Shown here: piece after piece, positions 12,490-29,343 of the stretch
Layout: each line of letters begins with the position of its first letter
Numbering within the stretch: position 1 is the first letter of the stretch
From: Hydra vulgaris
Lineage: Eukaryota > Cnidaria > Hydrozoa > Anthoathecata > Hydridae
Length of the DNA: 64,000 bases
Assembly: GCF_038396675.1 (NCBI RefSeq)
Contig: NC_088922.1
Coordinates: 19,195,001-19,259,000, forward strand
Reading direction: 5' to 3'
Made by a program: the position numbers and the translations under genes
Notes under the pieces: model-generated
Databases searched by the model: none
What the model was told of the DNA's origin: nothing
Seen by the model: only the letters and a program-made list of their open reading frames with translations

Positions 12490-13552
12490 CCTCGTATTTT
12501 CATCATAGTTGAATTATCATTAACTAGATCAGTTTCCTGAATGAGAAAAAAATCTTACGATTTTACTTTTTATTTGCTGAGTAGTTGTTTCTCTTTTCTA
12601 CATTTTTTAGACAAATTACGTTAAAAGTATAAAATAATAAGGACTTCATTTTTTTTTTTAAAGATAACAACAACAACAAAAAAATTAATTTATCCACGCA
12701 AAACTTTCCCAGCAGAAAGACAAGACCAGGAGAAAGCTTTAGAGTATCCCAATAAAAGTAAGGCATATTGAAGGCCTTAAAATAAAACAAGTTAAAAAAT
12801 ATAAAACATGAAAATGTGTAATATGAGTAAACAAACTAAGTTTACATCACGATATTATGGATTACCATTTTTTAAGTTTTGCTATTTTCAACTTTTCATT
12901 ATAAAATTGCTTACTTTGTTTCTTTTGTAAATTACTAAATTTTCAACAAGATCTTTATTTTTTATTTTTCTAAAAGTCTTACAAATCTTTATTTACTCCA
13001 AAATAAATATTTAAATACTTGATTCGCAGTCGTGGTTTTTTAATTTTTTTTTTTTTTCTCTAAGGCTTTTTTTCTAGTGCTTTTAATTTAAATTTTAAAA
13101 ACTAAAAAGTTTTAAAAAACGATTCTTTTTGAAATTCCACTTCTTTTATGAACTAGATTAACATTTGAATACAATTTTTGATAAAATTACCGGGACCGAT
13201 TTACTTTTAAACATATAACCGGGATGTGCTGAATCAACATTTTTGGCGTTTGAGTTTTTTTTTGGTGTTTGAACCTCCAGACATGAAGCAAACTCCAAAC
13301 TTTTCTATGTTTATATTTATGTCAAATAAGGATACGTTGAAAAAAAGTTTTATTTGGTTATAAACTTCAATTTCTTTCATTAAAAAAAAAATCTTTAGTA
13401 AATGTAACTTGTGTAACGTACGCACGTATTTTTTTTTTGTTATAAGTATATTTTTAATCATTAAGTTTATCACAATTATCTCTTTTATTTAAAAGACACC
13501 TTAATGCACAGTTAAAATTATTAACGTGGAAGGTTACGGTTGAACCTCGTTT
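12490..13552. other. Gene-free AT-rich stretch
   Basis: Only short ORFs of low-complexity Phe/Leu/Lys content. Nothing recognised. Confidence 0.5.
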
Positions 13553-13832
13553 CACCGCACAGTGGAATATTTATACGAAAAACTTGATCAAAAGTCAATT
13601 TTCAAAATTTTGTCAAAATCTGCTTTTATTGGTGCATTGTTAAAGCTTAATAAAGATTACATCCCTAAATAGTCATTTTGCTCAACTTCCCCCCCCCCCA
13701 ACTTATTGGGGGAGCTTTAAAAATCGAGCAATCGTGAAGATGAATTTAATTGGTTTTTAACGTTCCTGTTGACGAGCATTATTACAAATCATTTTTTGAG
13801 TTTGTGGTTAGTGACAAATTTTAAAAATCATA

Positions 13833-16126
13833 ATGGATATTGAAAAAGAAGGTAAGCTGATACTTTTTGTATATTTATTTTCTCTATTTTATATGTTACT
13901 GTCACATTTCTCATCAATTATATTTGATGTTTTAAATTTAACGTTTTTTTTTTGTATACACGATATTAAAAAGTGTTTTTGAATTTAGCCTTATTAAGCA
14001 ACAAGCTTGTGCTTCACGTAAAGCTTAGATATTCTATTTACCATTAAAAAAAAAAAGTTGCGTATGTACGCGCCCTAAAATTTATTTTGATTTTTTTAGT
14101 CAATAAGGCAAAAACATTTTTTTTGTGATTAAAACTTTTATTTTATTTTATTCATATTTTTATTGTAGAATCTCAAGCTATCACAATAGAGATGATTAGA
14201 CGATCACTTTGCAAATTCTTAACTTTAAAACATAACCAAATGCCCTGTAAATGAAGAAAGTGCACTAAAAACCATTTTTTCACTTTTTAAGTTCCAATTT
14301 AAACAAAAATGGGAAGATGCTAGCCGTAAAAGAGAGCATTTTTTTAAAAATAACGAACATTGACTCAATACCGCCATAGTTCTACCAACTTGGATGTAGC
14401 AAAGACCGGTCGACCATCAAAATAATTTTGTGAATCGAATCACCAACGAGAAGGCGAAAAACAAGGGTTTTAAGGGAACATATACCTTGTGAGCAGTTGA
14501 TGTATGCTGCTCAAATGAGTCAACATGCTGCAGGGAACAGTGACGCGTCTAACGTTATAAAGGAAATTTTATTTACACCCACAAAAGTCAAACAATATAG
14601 AAAAAGTGACACATCTATTGAAGATATTATTAAAAAGCACACATCATCAGAAGCGTTGTCAATTTTTGTGGAAGCTGATATGACAAAAAAAAAATTTGAA
14701 ATTGTTCATGCAGCCAACAAGAATATCTATTCATGTTATTCGCTTATAAAAAAAAACCAAAGAGGAATGTTATTCACCAGAAGAATCGATAACAGTTACA
14801 GAAACATGTTCAGAAATTAAATTACAAGATCTTCTGGATCACACGTCTAGGAAATTATGTTGTTATTTGAATGAAGTTGATGAAACTTTAAATAAAAAAG
14901 AAAGAAATAATTTAGAATTGATTTCGAAATGGGATTGTGATGGCTCGCAACAACAAACGTTTAAGCAAAAATTTCAAAACAGCGACGATAGCGATGCTAA
15001 CATGTTTTAAAGTTCTTTTGTGCCCCTACGGCTCATATACCATATTTGTAACCAAACGAAGGTGCTTTGGCAAAACCCAATCATCTACAAGGTATTGCCG
15101 ACCAAAAAGAATACGTTTTATTCGGCAAAGACGTAACGAATGATGAAATTGAATACGTCGAGAACCAAATAAAAAGGCTTGAGAAAAAGTAAAGTAATAA
15201 ACGCTTTTGGTGGTAGTTTGAAAATAAAGCATATATTTCTTTTTACTATGATTGATGGAAGAGTTTGCAATGGTGCTACAAATACGACATCAACAATGAG
15301 ATGCTATATATGTGGGCAAACTTCAAAAGATTTTAATGAACTGAATAAAAAAACGACAGAAAGCCGTGAAACACTGAAATATGAGCTATCAATACTGCAA
15401 GAATCAGAATTTTTGATTCCTTGCTGCATTTATCGTATAAAATACCAATAAAAAATGACAAGCAAGAACAGAAGAAGATAAAAAAAAATAGTAGCGAAAA
15501 CAAAACAAAAAACTTAAATTACCTTATAAGATGAATTAGGGCTGTTGATTGATATTCCAAAGGCTGGATTTGGGAACAGTAATGATGGGAACACACCAAG
15601 AAGATTTTTGCCGATCCTCTAACCGCTTCCCTCATCACAGGGGTTGATATAAAATGCAATGTCATTTTGGAAGCTATTTCGAGTGAACATCAAATTAATG
15701 TAAAAAAAATTTAAAAATTTTGTAAATGAGGCGGCCAAACTTTATATTGATTTATGTGAGTGGCACCCAATGGCGTTGACTATGCATAAAGTTTTAAGAC
15801 ATAATATCACAATTATTGAACATCCTAAACTGCCAATAGGCAGTTTAGGATGTTCAATTATTGTGATGTTATGTCAAGCCAGAAACAAACATTTCCGTCT
15901 TTATCGGCAGAATTATGCGAGGAAGTCTTCGCGAGAAAACTGTAATAGAGATATTTTAAAAAGACTTCTGCTAACTTCGGATCTTTTGCTAAGCAGCATG
16001 ATGAAAAGACATCAGAAAAAAAGAAAACCGCTCTCCAGTGAGACAATTGGACTCTTGATGCTGGAAACATTAGAAGACTCACAAGCAATGACGATTGACG
16101 ATATATCAGATATTGATTTTGATTGA
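13833..16126 (+). pseudogene. Transib transposase (RAG1-related), broken
   Basis: Exon 1 is tiny: ATG at 13833, then DIEKE, donor gtaagc at 13852; acceptor ttgtag ends at 14168. Exon 2 continues with IEMIRRSLCKF, then in another frame KTIFSLFKFQFKQKWEDASR. Later blocks: QLMYAAQMSQHAAGNSDASN (14497 on), SKWDCDGS with the first catalytic Asp (codon 14939-14941), VLWQNPI, then LFTMIDGRVCNG with the second Asp (codon 15254-15256) and CYICG (zinc-binding Cys pair, 15302-15313). The C-terminal part (15770-16126) reads TMHKVLRHNITIIEH and CQARNKHFRLYRQN and ends IDDISDIDFD. The stretch that should carry the catalytic Glu before ARNK is replaced by a palindrome. Multiple stops and frameshifts; not functional. 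Confidence 0.85.
15798..15875. repeat. Near-perfect palindrome inside the Transib gene
   Basis: 15806-15834 is the exact reverse complement of 15839-15867 (29-bp arms, centre aata). The pairing extends to 15798 and 15875 with one mismatch. It overwrites the region just before ARNK where the family has its catalytic Glu. Confidence 0.95.
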
Positions 16127-16829
16127 AAATGATTGCAGTGACATGTACAAAAATATTTTATTTTATTTTAGATTAAATATAGGGCTATAATAATAAATTT
16201 AAATTATTAATCACAAATTGTTTGGTTGTCAAATCATTAGCCCCTTGTAGCGAATTAACCATTGGATTTAATCCTTCAACGAAAAATAATTCATAACAAC
16301 AGGTATGACCTAAGGATTAAGTTCAGTGATTAAGAAAGCCAGTATAGGCTTAGATGCATCTTTCAAGTGTGATTATCCTTTTTAGTATTATAAATTTAGT
16401 TATTTGTTATATGTTAAATAGTTTTAAAGTTATAGATATTTGTAAAGTATGTAAGATGTATAAAACTATGTATTTTTTGTTTTAATATATAAATTTTTTA
16501 TGACCAATCGTTTTTAATACAATATAATGACCCTTAACTTCTTTTTACTACATATCACATCGATAATAAACATAAAACAATTTTGATCAACTTTTCAAGT
16601 GAAATACTCCACTGTGCACCGTAGCCTTTCGCGTTATTATTTTGTTGGTAGCCAGGCGGGACGATCAAACTTTTTTTTACTTACAAAATTTATTAACTAT
16701 ATTTTAAGCTATGAAGAATTTTTATGATTCTTGAATGAATGATTTTTTAAAAGAAACCTTGGAAAAAAGCATTTATAGTACACTACGTTCAAAAACGTAA
16801 ACTATATACTATATTTAAAAATGAATATA

Positions 16830-17041
16830 CACTAGTCCGAAATGCCACAAAACTTGAACTTGAGTTTCCAAAGAAACCCTTTGGGGGGATTAAAGTACCC
16901 ATTGTTCCCATTTCAAAAAATGCAAAAATTGAAACCAAAATATTTCGTCCGAAAAAGAAAATTGATTTTGAAATTTTAAAATTATATGAAGAAATGCCGG
17001 TTGACATAATCATTGAAAAAAATGATTTTGACTCATTCTAA
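16830..17041 (+). pseudogene. C-terminal coding fragment inside the left arm
   Basis: The plus strand reads ATKLELEFPKKPFGGIKVPI, then KIETKIFRPKKKIDFEILKL, and ends EKNDFDSF at a TAA at 17039-17041. A homologous, more broken copy reads on the minus strand of the right arm (about 20815-20600, with KLELEFPKKPFGGIKV). The beginning of the gene would lie outside the arms. No family recognised. Confidence 0.4.
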
Positions 17042-19048
17042 ACTGGAAATACCATCCAAATGTTTCTATATGTAGCATATTTGTGTGCTGGAACATTCCG
17101 TTATTGTGTGTATGGGTTTAGGAAAATCCTTAGTTTAAAAAAAACGTTAGTGTACTAAGTGGTAGTTGTAGAAATTTTGTTTGAATATAAAAAAAACATA
17201 ATATTCATAATATTGAGTCTTTTTTATCACAATTAAGTTAAAATGATAAACACTAAACAATTTTAATTCACATTTATTCTTCCAAACAAATAAAAATCAC
17301 ATTGATTAATTCTTTTTACATTCTACAAATGTTTGCTGTTAAATTCGACCACTGATGCTTCCAATTTCATTCCAAATTCTAGGTGTTGAGAGGGTCTTTT
17401 AAATCTAGTCCAATGAACACTGAAGCTGTGATGAATAGACTCAGTTGCTTGTTCGCTGTAACGCCCCAAAGACTCTTTTCTCTGACCAACAAAGGCTTGA
17501 ATGTGATAAAAACTGAATGAACCTTTGGAGTGACACTGACCATTGTAAGTTGAAGATAGGAGCTTTTAAAGGTGTTGATTTTATCAATTTAGCTTCCATC
17601 CAGTGAATTGCCAAAGCAAGCTGTCACAACAGAATCAAATTTCCTGAATGTGTCAACGAGGGGATATGTTTCAAAAGCGCAATTTTTCTCAGCAAGCTGT
17701 TGCAATACATCAACGTTTTTCAAAAGTTTGTGACACTCATTTCCAGCAAATTGACTTCCATGAAAAAGCTGACATTTGATGTGAAGAGCTGATGTCCACT
17801 CATCAGCCTTTGACCAGCGGTCCTTCAGTGCTTTGTAGAGGTGATTAACAACACCCAGGAGTAGATGAAGTTTCATTGAAGGAATAACGTTTAAGACAAG
17901 CATTCCATCTTCCACAGAGATAAGAGGATCATGAATGACATTTTTGAACTGCTTTGCTTTTTTTAGATCCTTGCCAGCATTTTCAAACACTTCTATAGTG
18001 TTCCAAAAGTGCAAAGATTACCTTTGAAGAACAGATTTTTGGAGTCTATATTAAACCATGTGCATGGATGGGTACTGGCATGTGATTGCAATCAACACAG
18101 CTACTTTTATGTCACATGAAACAAAGTATTTCACATTGTTTGGTGTAATAAGGCTCAGGATTGTTCTCAGATTTTCATAATTTTCTGTAACATCTTCAAC
18201 AATGGCTACAAAAAACTGACATTTAACACTACTGTTCTTTCCAAGCTGAGAAGTCAATAACTTTCTTTTAGGTGGACAGAGTGGTTGAGATGATAGATCC
18301 TCCTAGATTCCAAGGGTGAATTCAAGAAAACCACCACCTCCATCTATGCCAAGTTTTACTATATGATCAGTAAAAACTTGTCTTCTCTTCAAAATTTCAT
18401 CTGTAAATGCAGAGAGTTCTTTGCAGTGAACCACTGTTTGATGACTGATTTATTTTGATCATGATGAACATCAATCGTTGTTTGGGTGAAGTGATCAGAA
18501 AGCTGCTTACCAAGTTGAGAGGATTTCTCACGAAAGTTGGTCTCAACTATTTTGGATTTTGACACTTGATTGAGAGTTGTAGCAAGTTTTTTAATACATG
18601 TATTTACAATCCTGTGTTAGATTGCTCATGCACTAAATCTTGGGCAGTCAACTCAGATTCTTTTTTGAAGAGTTCCTTTTAACATGCAGGGCCTAAAAAC
18701 GTAGTAGAAGTGAGAAAAATGAAATAGTCCATTCAATGTAGAATTTTCTTTTACTTTTTTATCAATTTGGTACAAAGGTAAGTATTATTGTGTTCCTTTA
18801 AATTATGATAAGAAATCATAATATTAGTTTTTTGTTTAAATTCATAGGTGAAATTACAAATATATCTGTATTAGAAAAAGTAAAATAAATCTTCCAAAGC
18901 AATACCTTGTGTTATAGGCAATGGTTTTCCACCCCCAGATCTTCTTATTTTGATGGTTCCATGGGGAGATGCATCTTTTGAAAGAATTACAGATGATGCA
19001 ATCTGCTCTCCAACCTTCAAATCTTTAGATGCAAGCAGCTTCATATTC

Positions 19049-19090
19049 TAACAATCATTAGAAGAGGAAAACCTCTTCTAATGATTGTTA
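19049..19090. repeat. Perfect 19-bp-arm palindrome
   Basis: 19049-19067 is the exact reverse complement of 19072-19090 with a 4-base centre. It sits at the upstream edge of the body of the transposase-like gene. Confidence 0.95.
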
Positions 19091-19299
19091 AATAGTCTGA
19101 ACATCTTTTCTCAGATTTTGATGATAATGATAGAATGCTTTATGTTTCCAAGGGGTGTCTTTCATTTAGCTTGAGGTGGCCAATTTTGCAAATGAGACAA
19201 TCACAGTCCTGGCCTCTTGTTAAGGGAAGGGTTTCAATTTGGTCAAAATTAAAAAGACTATGACACTTTTGTCATTGTGCCTTTTTTCCATGCTTTATA

Positions 19300-19995
19300 T
19301 AAGGTTACTTTCTATATATATATGTTTGTGTGCCACAAAATTTGAAATCAATTTTTGAAAGCTTTTTTCTCAACCAATTTTGCTCAAATTTTGCACACTT
19401 AATCATTTTCGATGACAATACAAGGAAATGGAAAAATTTGACCAAAAAAGTTAATTAAGTTAACAAAAATTTAATTTGTATTTCCCCATACATTTTATTT
19501 ATTTGATATGAATTGCGTATTACGTCACAAAAATCATTGATTTGCAAATTATTTGCAGTTTCAAAGACATTAAAGCGCAGCGATTCAAAACCTATTGTTT
19601 TTTAAGTCTTAAGTTATTAAGTTAAAAAACAAAAATTTAAAACGCGCTACTTTTTCCGTGCTTTATATAAGGTTACTTTCTATATATATATATATGTTTG
19701 TGTGCCACAAAATTTGAAATCAATTTTTGAAAGCTTTTTTCTCAACCAATTTTGCTCAAATTTGCACACTTAATCATTTTCGATGACAATACAAGGAAAT
19801 GGAAAAATTTGACCAAAAAAAGTTAATTAAGTTAACAAAAATTTAATTTGTATTTCCCCATAAGAACACTGAATTAATAAAAAAAAAATTTAAAAACGTA
19901 ACAGTAATTTTTCCTTCTACAAAAGATAACAAAAAAAGAATTTCTAGGCCCAATAGAATTCTGCTTGCATAAAGCATGGATTTGAAAAAAGAATT
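19300..19995 (+). repeat. Tandem pair of a ~200-bp repeat, also present at 27.8-28.2 kb
   Basis: About 200 bases starting ctttatataaggttactttc at 19297 recur nearly identically at 19660. The second copy runs on into aagaacactgaattaat and the tail of the zinc-finger exon. The reverse complement of the whole second copy, including that coding tail, is found at 27827-28172. Confidence 0.9.
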
Positions 19996-20406
19996 TTTTT
20001 TTTGATTTACTAGTTGAAGGTTAACTCTGCAGCGATCACAAACTCCCAAGGGAACCCTTTGATCGGCAAAATCAATTTCATCAGAAAATATTTCTTTGAC
20101 TCGCTCAATCAAGAAGGAGGTTAAAACTCTTTCAGACTTTCTCATACCAAGAAAACAAACAGTTTTTCTGCAATCATCATGGGATTTAGCTGAGTTAGGC
20201 ATTTTAAAAAAACTTGATTTGACACAATTCATATACCAAAGCAACTAAGGGTCAATGCTTTTTCCCAAGAAAAAGAGAAAAAAATATTTTGCCAGATTGC
20301 CACCCTTATTATGACATTGTGCAAACTACAAATTTAGCATTTTTAACTTAATTCAAAAAGCATTATTTCTGTCCTGTTATAATTACTTGTACTTTGAACT
20401 TACAAA

Positions 20407-20541
20407 TGAGGTGTTTAGAAATATACATTGAAGGTTTAGGACCTTTGAATATTAAAATTCTTATGCTAGATTATTTAGGAATGAGTGAAAATCTTAATAA
20501 AAAGAAAGATTTTTATGAACTTTTAAATACAATAACATAAA
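20407..20541 (+). CDS. Small unrecognised ORF (44 residues)
   Basis: Reads MRCLEIYIEGLGPLNIKILM, then LDYLGMSENLNKKKDFYELL, with a stop at 20539-20541. It ends just outside the inner edge of the right inverted arm. It may be the trace of an element gene or chance. No family recognised. Confidence 0.2.
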
Positions 20542-20903
20542 AGTTAATTTCCAAACACTCAAATATGCTACATATAGAAATATTTGGATGGTATTTCCAG
20601 TTTAGAATTAGTCAAAATCATTTTTTTCAATAATTATGTAAACCAGCATTTCTTCATAAAATGTTAAAAATTAGAAATCAATTTTCTTTCTCGGACGAAA
20701 TAGTTTGATTTCAATTTTTGCATTTTTTGAAACGGGAGCATGTGTACTTTAATCCCCCCAAAGGGTTTCTTCGGAAACTCAAGTTCAAGTTTTGAGCCAT
20801 TTCGGAATAGTGTGAATATATAATATAATTTTGGATTAGATTTTTTGCTAAACTTGCTAAGCTTAAAAAGAAGCCGACGAAACGCGTGAATTTAATATAA
20901 TAA

Positions 20904-20977
20904 ACAGTATAGTCGCACTTTAAACATTTTAAATCACAAGTTAGTAGTTTAAAATGTTCAAAGTGCGGCTATACTGT
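20904..20977. repeat. Palindrome with 30-bp arms
   Basis: 20904-20933 pairs with 20948-20977 with two mismatches, both transitions, around a 14-base centre. It lies just outside the right inverted arm of the 16.8-20.8 kb element. Confidence 0.9.

Positions 20978-26751
<5,774 letters not shown>

Positions 26752-26837
<86 letters not shown>
26752..26837. repeat. (TA)n microsatellite, right flank of the Tc1 copy
   Basis: About 85 bases of TA with two TG/CA interruptions. It is probably the other half of the tract at 24759-24994, split by the Tc1 insertion. Confidence 0.95.
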
Positions 26838-27062
26838 TAATTCACATTTAAGAGCTTCAAAACTTTCAATTTGGACTCCTTTGAAGATCGTGGAGTATAA
26901 CGATGGCAATAATTGTTAACAAATATATTGGCAAAGATTCTGCTATATTTTTTTGAAACATTGGTAAATCCATAAAAGTCAGATAACTGAAGACGCACAA
27001 GATGAAACTGCTTCTAAAAAAATTAAAATATAATTTGTACTGAAAATATTAGAGAAAAAAAA

Positions 27063-27342
27063 GTTAAAATATATTTTTGTGTGATTTTTTTTTATTTTTA
27101 TACGGCTAATTTTTTTTTAATAAGAAAATGTTTTTATTCGATTTATTCGATTGGGATGGTGATTCGGGATGGAGTTAAAATATATTTTTGAAAAAAATAT
27201 ATTTTTGAAAAAAAGATTTTTGATAAAAAAAGTTAAAATATATTTTTGTGTGATTTTTTTTTATTTTTATACGGCTTTAATTTTTTAATAAGAAAATGTT
27301 TTTATTCGATTTATTCGATTGGGATGGTGATTCGGGATGGAG
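27063..27342 (+). repeat. ~167-bp direct tandem duplication at the left inverted repeat
   Basis: About 113 bases starting gttaaaatatatttttgtgt at 27063 recur at 27231 and end with gattcgggatggag in both. The inner edge of the left inverted repeat lies inside the first copy. Confidence 0.85.
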
Positions 27343-27419
27343 AAAAATACAATACATTATTTACAGTTTTTTATTTATTATATATCTTAATTACAATTAT
27401 CTGAAGATTGTTAAGATAT

Positions 27420-28532
27420 TTCTTTTATCTTTTTTCTTCATTTTTTTTTTCATCTTTTTTTTTATCTTCTTTTTTATCTTCTTCTTTTTTTTTAGAGATA
27501 AAAATTATATTGTATTCGTCGTTTTCTTCTTCGTCGTCGTCTTCTTCGTCGTCGAATTCATCAAATTCTATTTCTTCATCGATAATATCAATCGATTGTA
27601 AATTGAATACGGAGTTCGGGTTGACATAAATGTTTTCCGTACTTAATTTAGAATTTATGGCGAGAATTTCTGCGTTTGAGAATCATAATTATTTTGTACG
27701 GGAATTTCTACAATTTCATTCAATTTCTTCAGAGTTCTTTTCTTTTATTTGTTCTATAAAAAAATTAATTATCAAAAAAAATTATTTTTTAAGTTTTAAA
27801 AAAAAGTTATTTTTTTTTAGTTATAAACTAGTAAATCAAAAAAAACTTCTTTTTTCAAATCCAAGCTTTATGCAAGCAGAATTCTATTGGGCCTAGAAAT
27901 TCTTTTTTTGTTATCTTTTGTAGAAGGAAAAATTACTGTTACGTTTTTAAATTTTTTTTCTATTAATTCAGTGTTCTTATGGGGAAATACAAATTAAATT
28001 TTTGTTAACTTAATTAACTTTTTTTGGTCAAATTTTTCCATTTCCTTGTATTGCCATCGAAAGTGATTAAGTGTGCAAAATTTGAGCAAAATTGGTTGAG
28101 AAAAAAGCTTTCAAAAATTGATTTCAAATTTTGTGGCACACAAACATATATATATAGAAAGTAACCTTATATAAATGGAAATGGAAAAAACCTTGCGCAT
28201 CGAATACTTCCGAATCACTCGCTTTTGTATGATAATTTTTTTCTTTAATTTGTTCTAAACAAAAAAAAATTTTTTAATGAATCCGCAACAAGAAAAAAAT
28301 TTTTTTAATGAACCTGTAACAAAAAAAAATTAATATTATTATTAATAAAACCTTGGGCAGCGTGAAATTTTTTCATTACATCATAGATATTTTTCAAAGT
28401 TCTTTTTCTACTTAATTGTTGTTTCATGGTTTCTCTTTTTCCTAATCTTTTTATTTTATATTTATATCTTAGAAGTTCAATAATTGCTAAATCAATTATT
28501 CCGTTTAGGTGAACGATTTCGTAGTTTGACAT
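27420..28532 (-). pseudogene. Minus-strand virus-like gene with acidic/lysine-rich tail, split by a repeat
   Basis: It starts MSNYEIVHLNGIIDLAIIEL at 28532, then LRYKYKIKRLGKRETMKQQL, and runs to about 28305. Homology-like coding traces continue to about 28190, where the ~345-bp repeat (27827-28172) interrupts. Beyond it the minus strand resumes (VEIPVQNNYDSQ, then STENIYVNPNSVFNLQSID) and ends in a run of Asp/Glu followed by Lys/Glu repeats to a stop near 27420. No family recognised. It is divergently oriented to the plus-strand genes from 29059. Frameshifted. That the two halves are one gene is inference. Confidence 0.35.
27827..28172 (-). repeat. Inserted copy of the 19.3-20.0 kb repeat, opposite orientation
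   Basis: The reverse complement matches 19660-20005 closely, starting with gatttactag and ending with ggttactttctatatata. It includes the coding tail of the zinc-finger exon (QAEFYWA on the plus strand). Confidence 0.9.
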
Positions 28533-28759
28533 TTTTTTTCTCGTTCTTTTTATGTTTACTTGAGCTGTTCAACATTCGATGTAAATAATAATTTTTCATG
28601 TGAATTTATATTGAAATTATGTTTGTTTCGTTACTAAAAATACATTGATAAGCTTGTTTTGCTTTCTCCTTAATCTTTTGTTTCATTTAGTTTCGGTAAA
28701 CAATATTTAGTTTGAGTTTCGCTTTAATCGGCAAGTTTCGATTATTACATCATTATAAT

Positions 28760-28916
28760 TCCTTATAAAGAAACATGCTATATTTCCATATAAAGAAACA
28801 TGCTACATTTCCATATAAAGAAACATGCTACATTTCCATATAAAGAAACATGCTACATTTCCATATAAAGAAACATCCTACATTTCCATATAAAGAAACA
28901 TGCTACATTTCCATAT
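28760..28916. repeat. Six copies of a 25-bp tandem repeat between divergent genes
   Basis: The unit tttccatataaagaaacatg plus ctaca recurs about six times with few changes. It lies in the ~520-bp gap between the divergent ORFs at 28532 (minus) and 29059 (plus), where a promoter region or replication signal would be expected. The TATAAAG in each unit could act as a TATA-like element; that is inference. Confidence 0.9.
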
Positions 28917-29058
28917 TTGGTAATAAGTTTCTAAATATAGGTTATTTTTTTCACTATAAAAAGACAAAATAATTTTTTTATAATAACAAAAAAAGTTCAA
29001 AGAAGTTACTCGAAAGAAGGAAATAAAAAAACAAGTAATTTTTTTTTGACTAAACACA

Positions 29059-29343
29059 ATGAATAATTTGATTGAATTTTATGATAAATATGGTTATGAA
29101 AATTGTAATGGATTAAAGAGCGCATTTACGAGAAAAGAAATTAAAAAAATTTACTTTATTAAAAAGAATGGCCATCATATATCACTATTTTTTGAGTTAA
29201 TTGAAGAAATATTAAAAAATATCGATTCGGAGAACATCGATAATAAAGAAATTATGTGTGCAACAATGGAGAGAGTTGAATATGTTGTAAATCAATTACA
29301 AGAGAATGGATTATTTATTTTTACAAAAATGAATAAGTCATGA
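29059..29343 (+). CDS. Unrecognised 94-residue ORF of the virus-like element
   Basis: Reads MNNLIEFYDKYGYENCNGLK, then KEIKKIYFIKKNGHHISLFF, and ends FIFTKMNKS. The ATG follows an AT-rich leader and is the first in the ORF. The 3' end overlaps the start of the polymerase-like ORF by 4 bases. Mixed Lys/Glu and hydrophobic content, no membrane segment, no recognised motif. Intact as an ORF, but all neighbours are decayed. Confidence 0.4.
   Translation: MNNLIEFYDKYGYENCNGLKSAFTRKEIKKIYFIKKNGHHISLFFELIEEILKNIDSENIDNKEIMCATMERVEYVVNQLQENGLFIFTKMNKS

Larger units (their letters stand above)
13558..16616 (+). mobile_element. Transib DNA transposon (complete, both ends)
   Basis: The left end is CACAGTGGAATATTTATAC at 13558. 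The right end, reverse complemented from 16616, is CACAGTGGAGTATTTCACT; similarity continues through TTGATCAAAA on both sides. The five bases outside each end are identical, CACCG (13553-13557 and 16617-16621), matching the 5-bp GC-rich duplications of Transib elements. The 3059-bp element holds a two-exon Transib transposase relic on the plus strand. CACAGTG equals the consensus heptamer of V(D)J recombination signals, as expected for the RAG1-related Transib group. This copy inserted whole and later decayed. Confidence 0.92.
17335..20244 (-). pseudogene. Unnamed transposase-like gene (N-terminal Cys finger, C-terminal SEQATES motif)
   Basis: The N-terminal piece (20244 to about 19990) reads MPNSAKSHDDCRKTVCFLG, then RVLTSFLIERV and VPLGVCDRCRVNL, a probable zinc finger. 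After repeat-rich sequence the body resumes at about 19000 (SSVILSKDASP), then FTQTTIDVHHDQ, KLGIDGGGGFLEF-type sequence, SSVKCQFFVAIVEDVTENY (18257-18051), and SMKLHLLLGVVNHLYKALKD (18014-17589). The end reads GRYSEQATESIHHSFSVHW and VVEFNSKHL with a stop at about 17337. I recall the same architecture from uncharacterised multi-copy cnidarian proteins, likely transposases, but cannot name a superfamily. At least five frame breaks. It lies within the inverted arms at 16.8 and 20.8 kb. Confidence 0.5.
16800..20830. mobile_element. Element bounded by ~275-bp inverted arms
   Basis: 16800-17088 on the plus strand matches the reverse complement of 20560-20830 along its length (for example tccgaaatg, acttgaacttgagtttcc and ctaaactggaaataccatcc). 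The 4-kb interior holds a transposase-like gene on the minus strand. No target duplication is evident. The arms contain coding sequence, so they may be an inverted duplication rather than true transposon ends. Confidence 0.6.

Noticed and set aside
27296..27629. Plus-strand ORFs rich in Phe or Ser
   Set aside because: They are the complement of the acidic/lysine-rich tail of the minus-strand gene; the minus strand gives the sensible composition.
28760..28916. CRISPR-like array
   Set aside because: Head-to-tail 25-bp units with no unique spacers.
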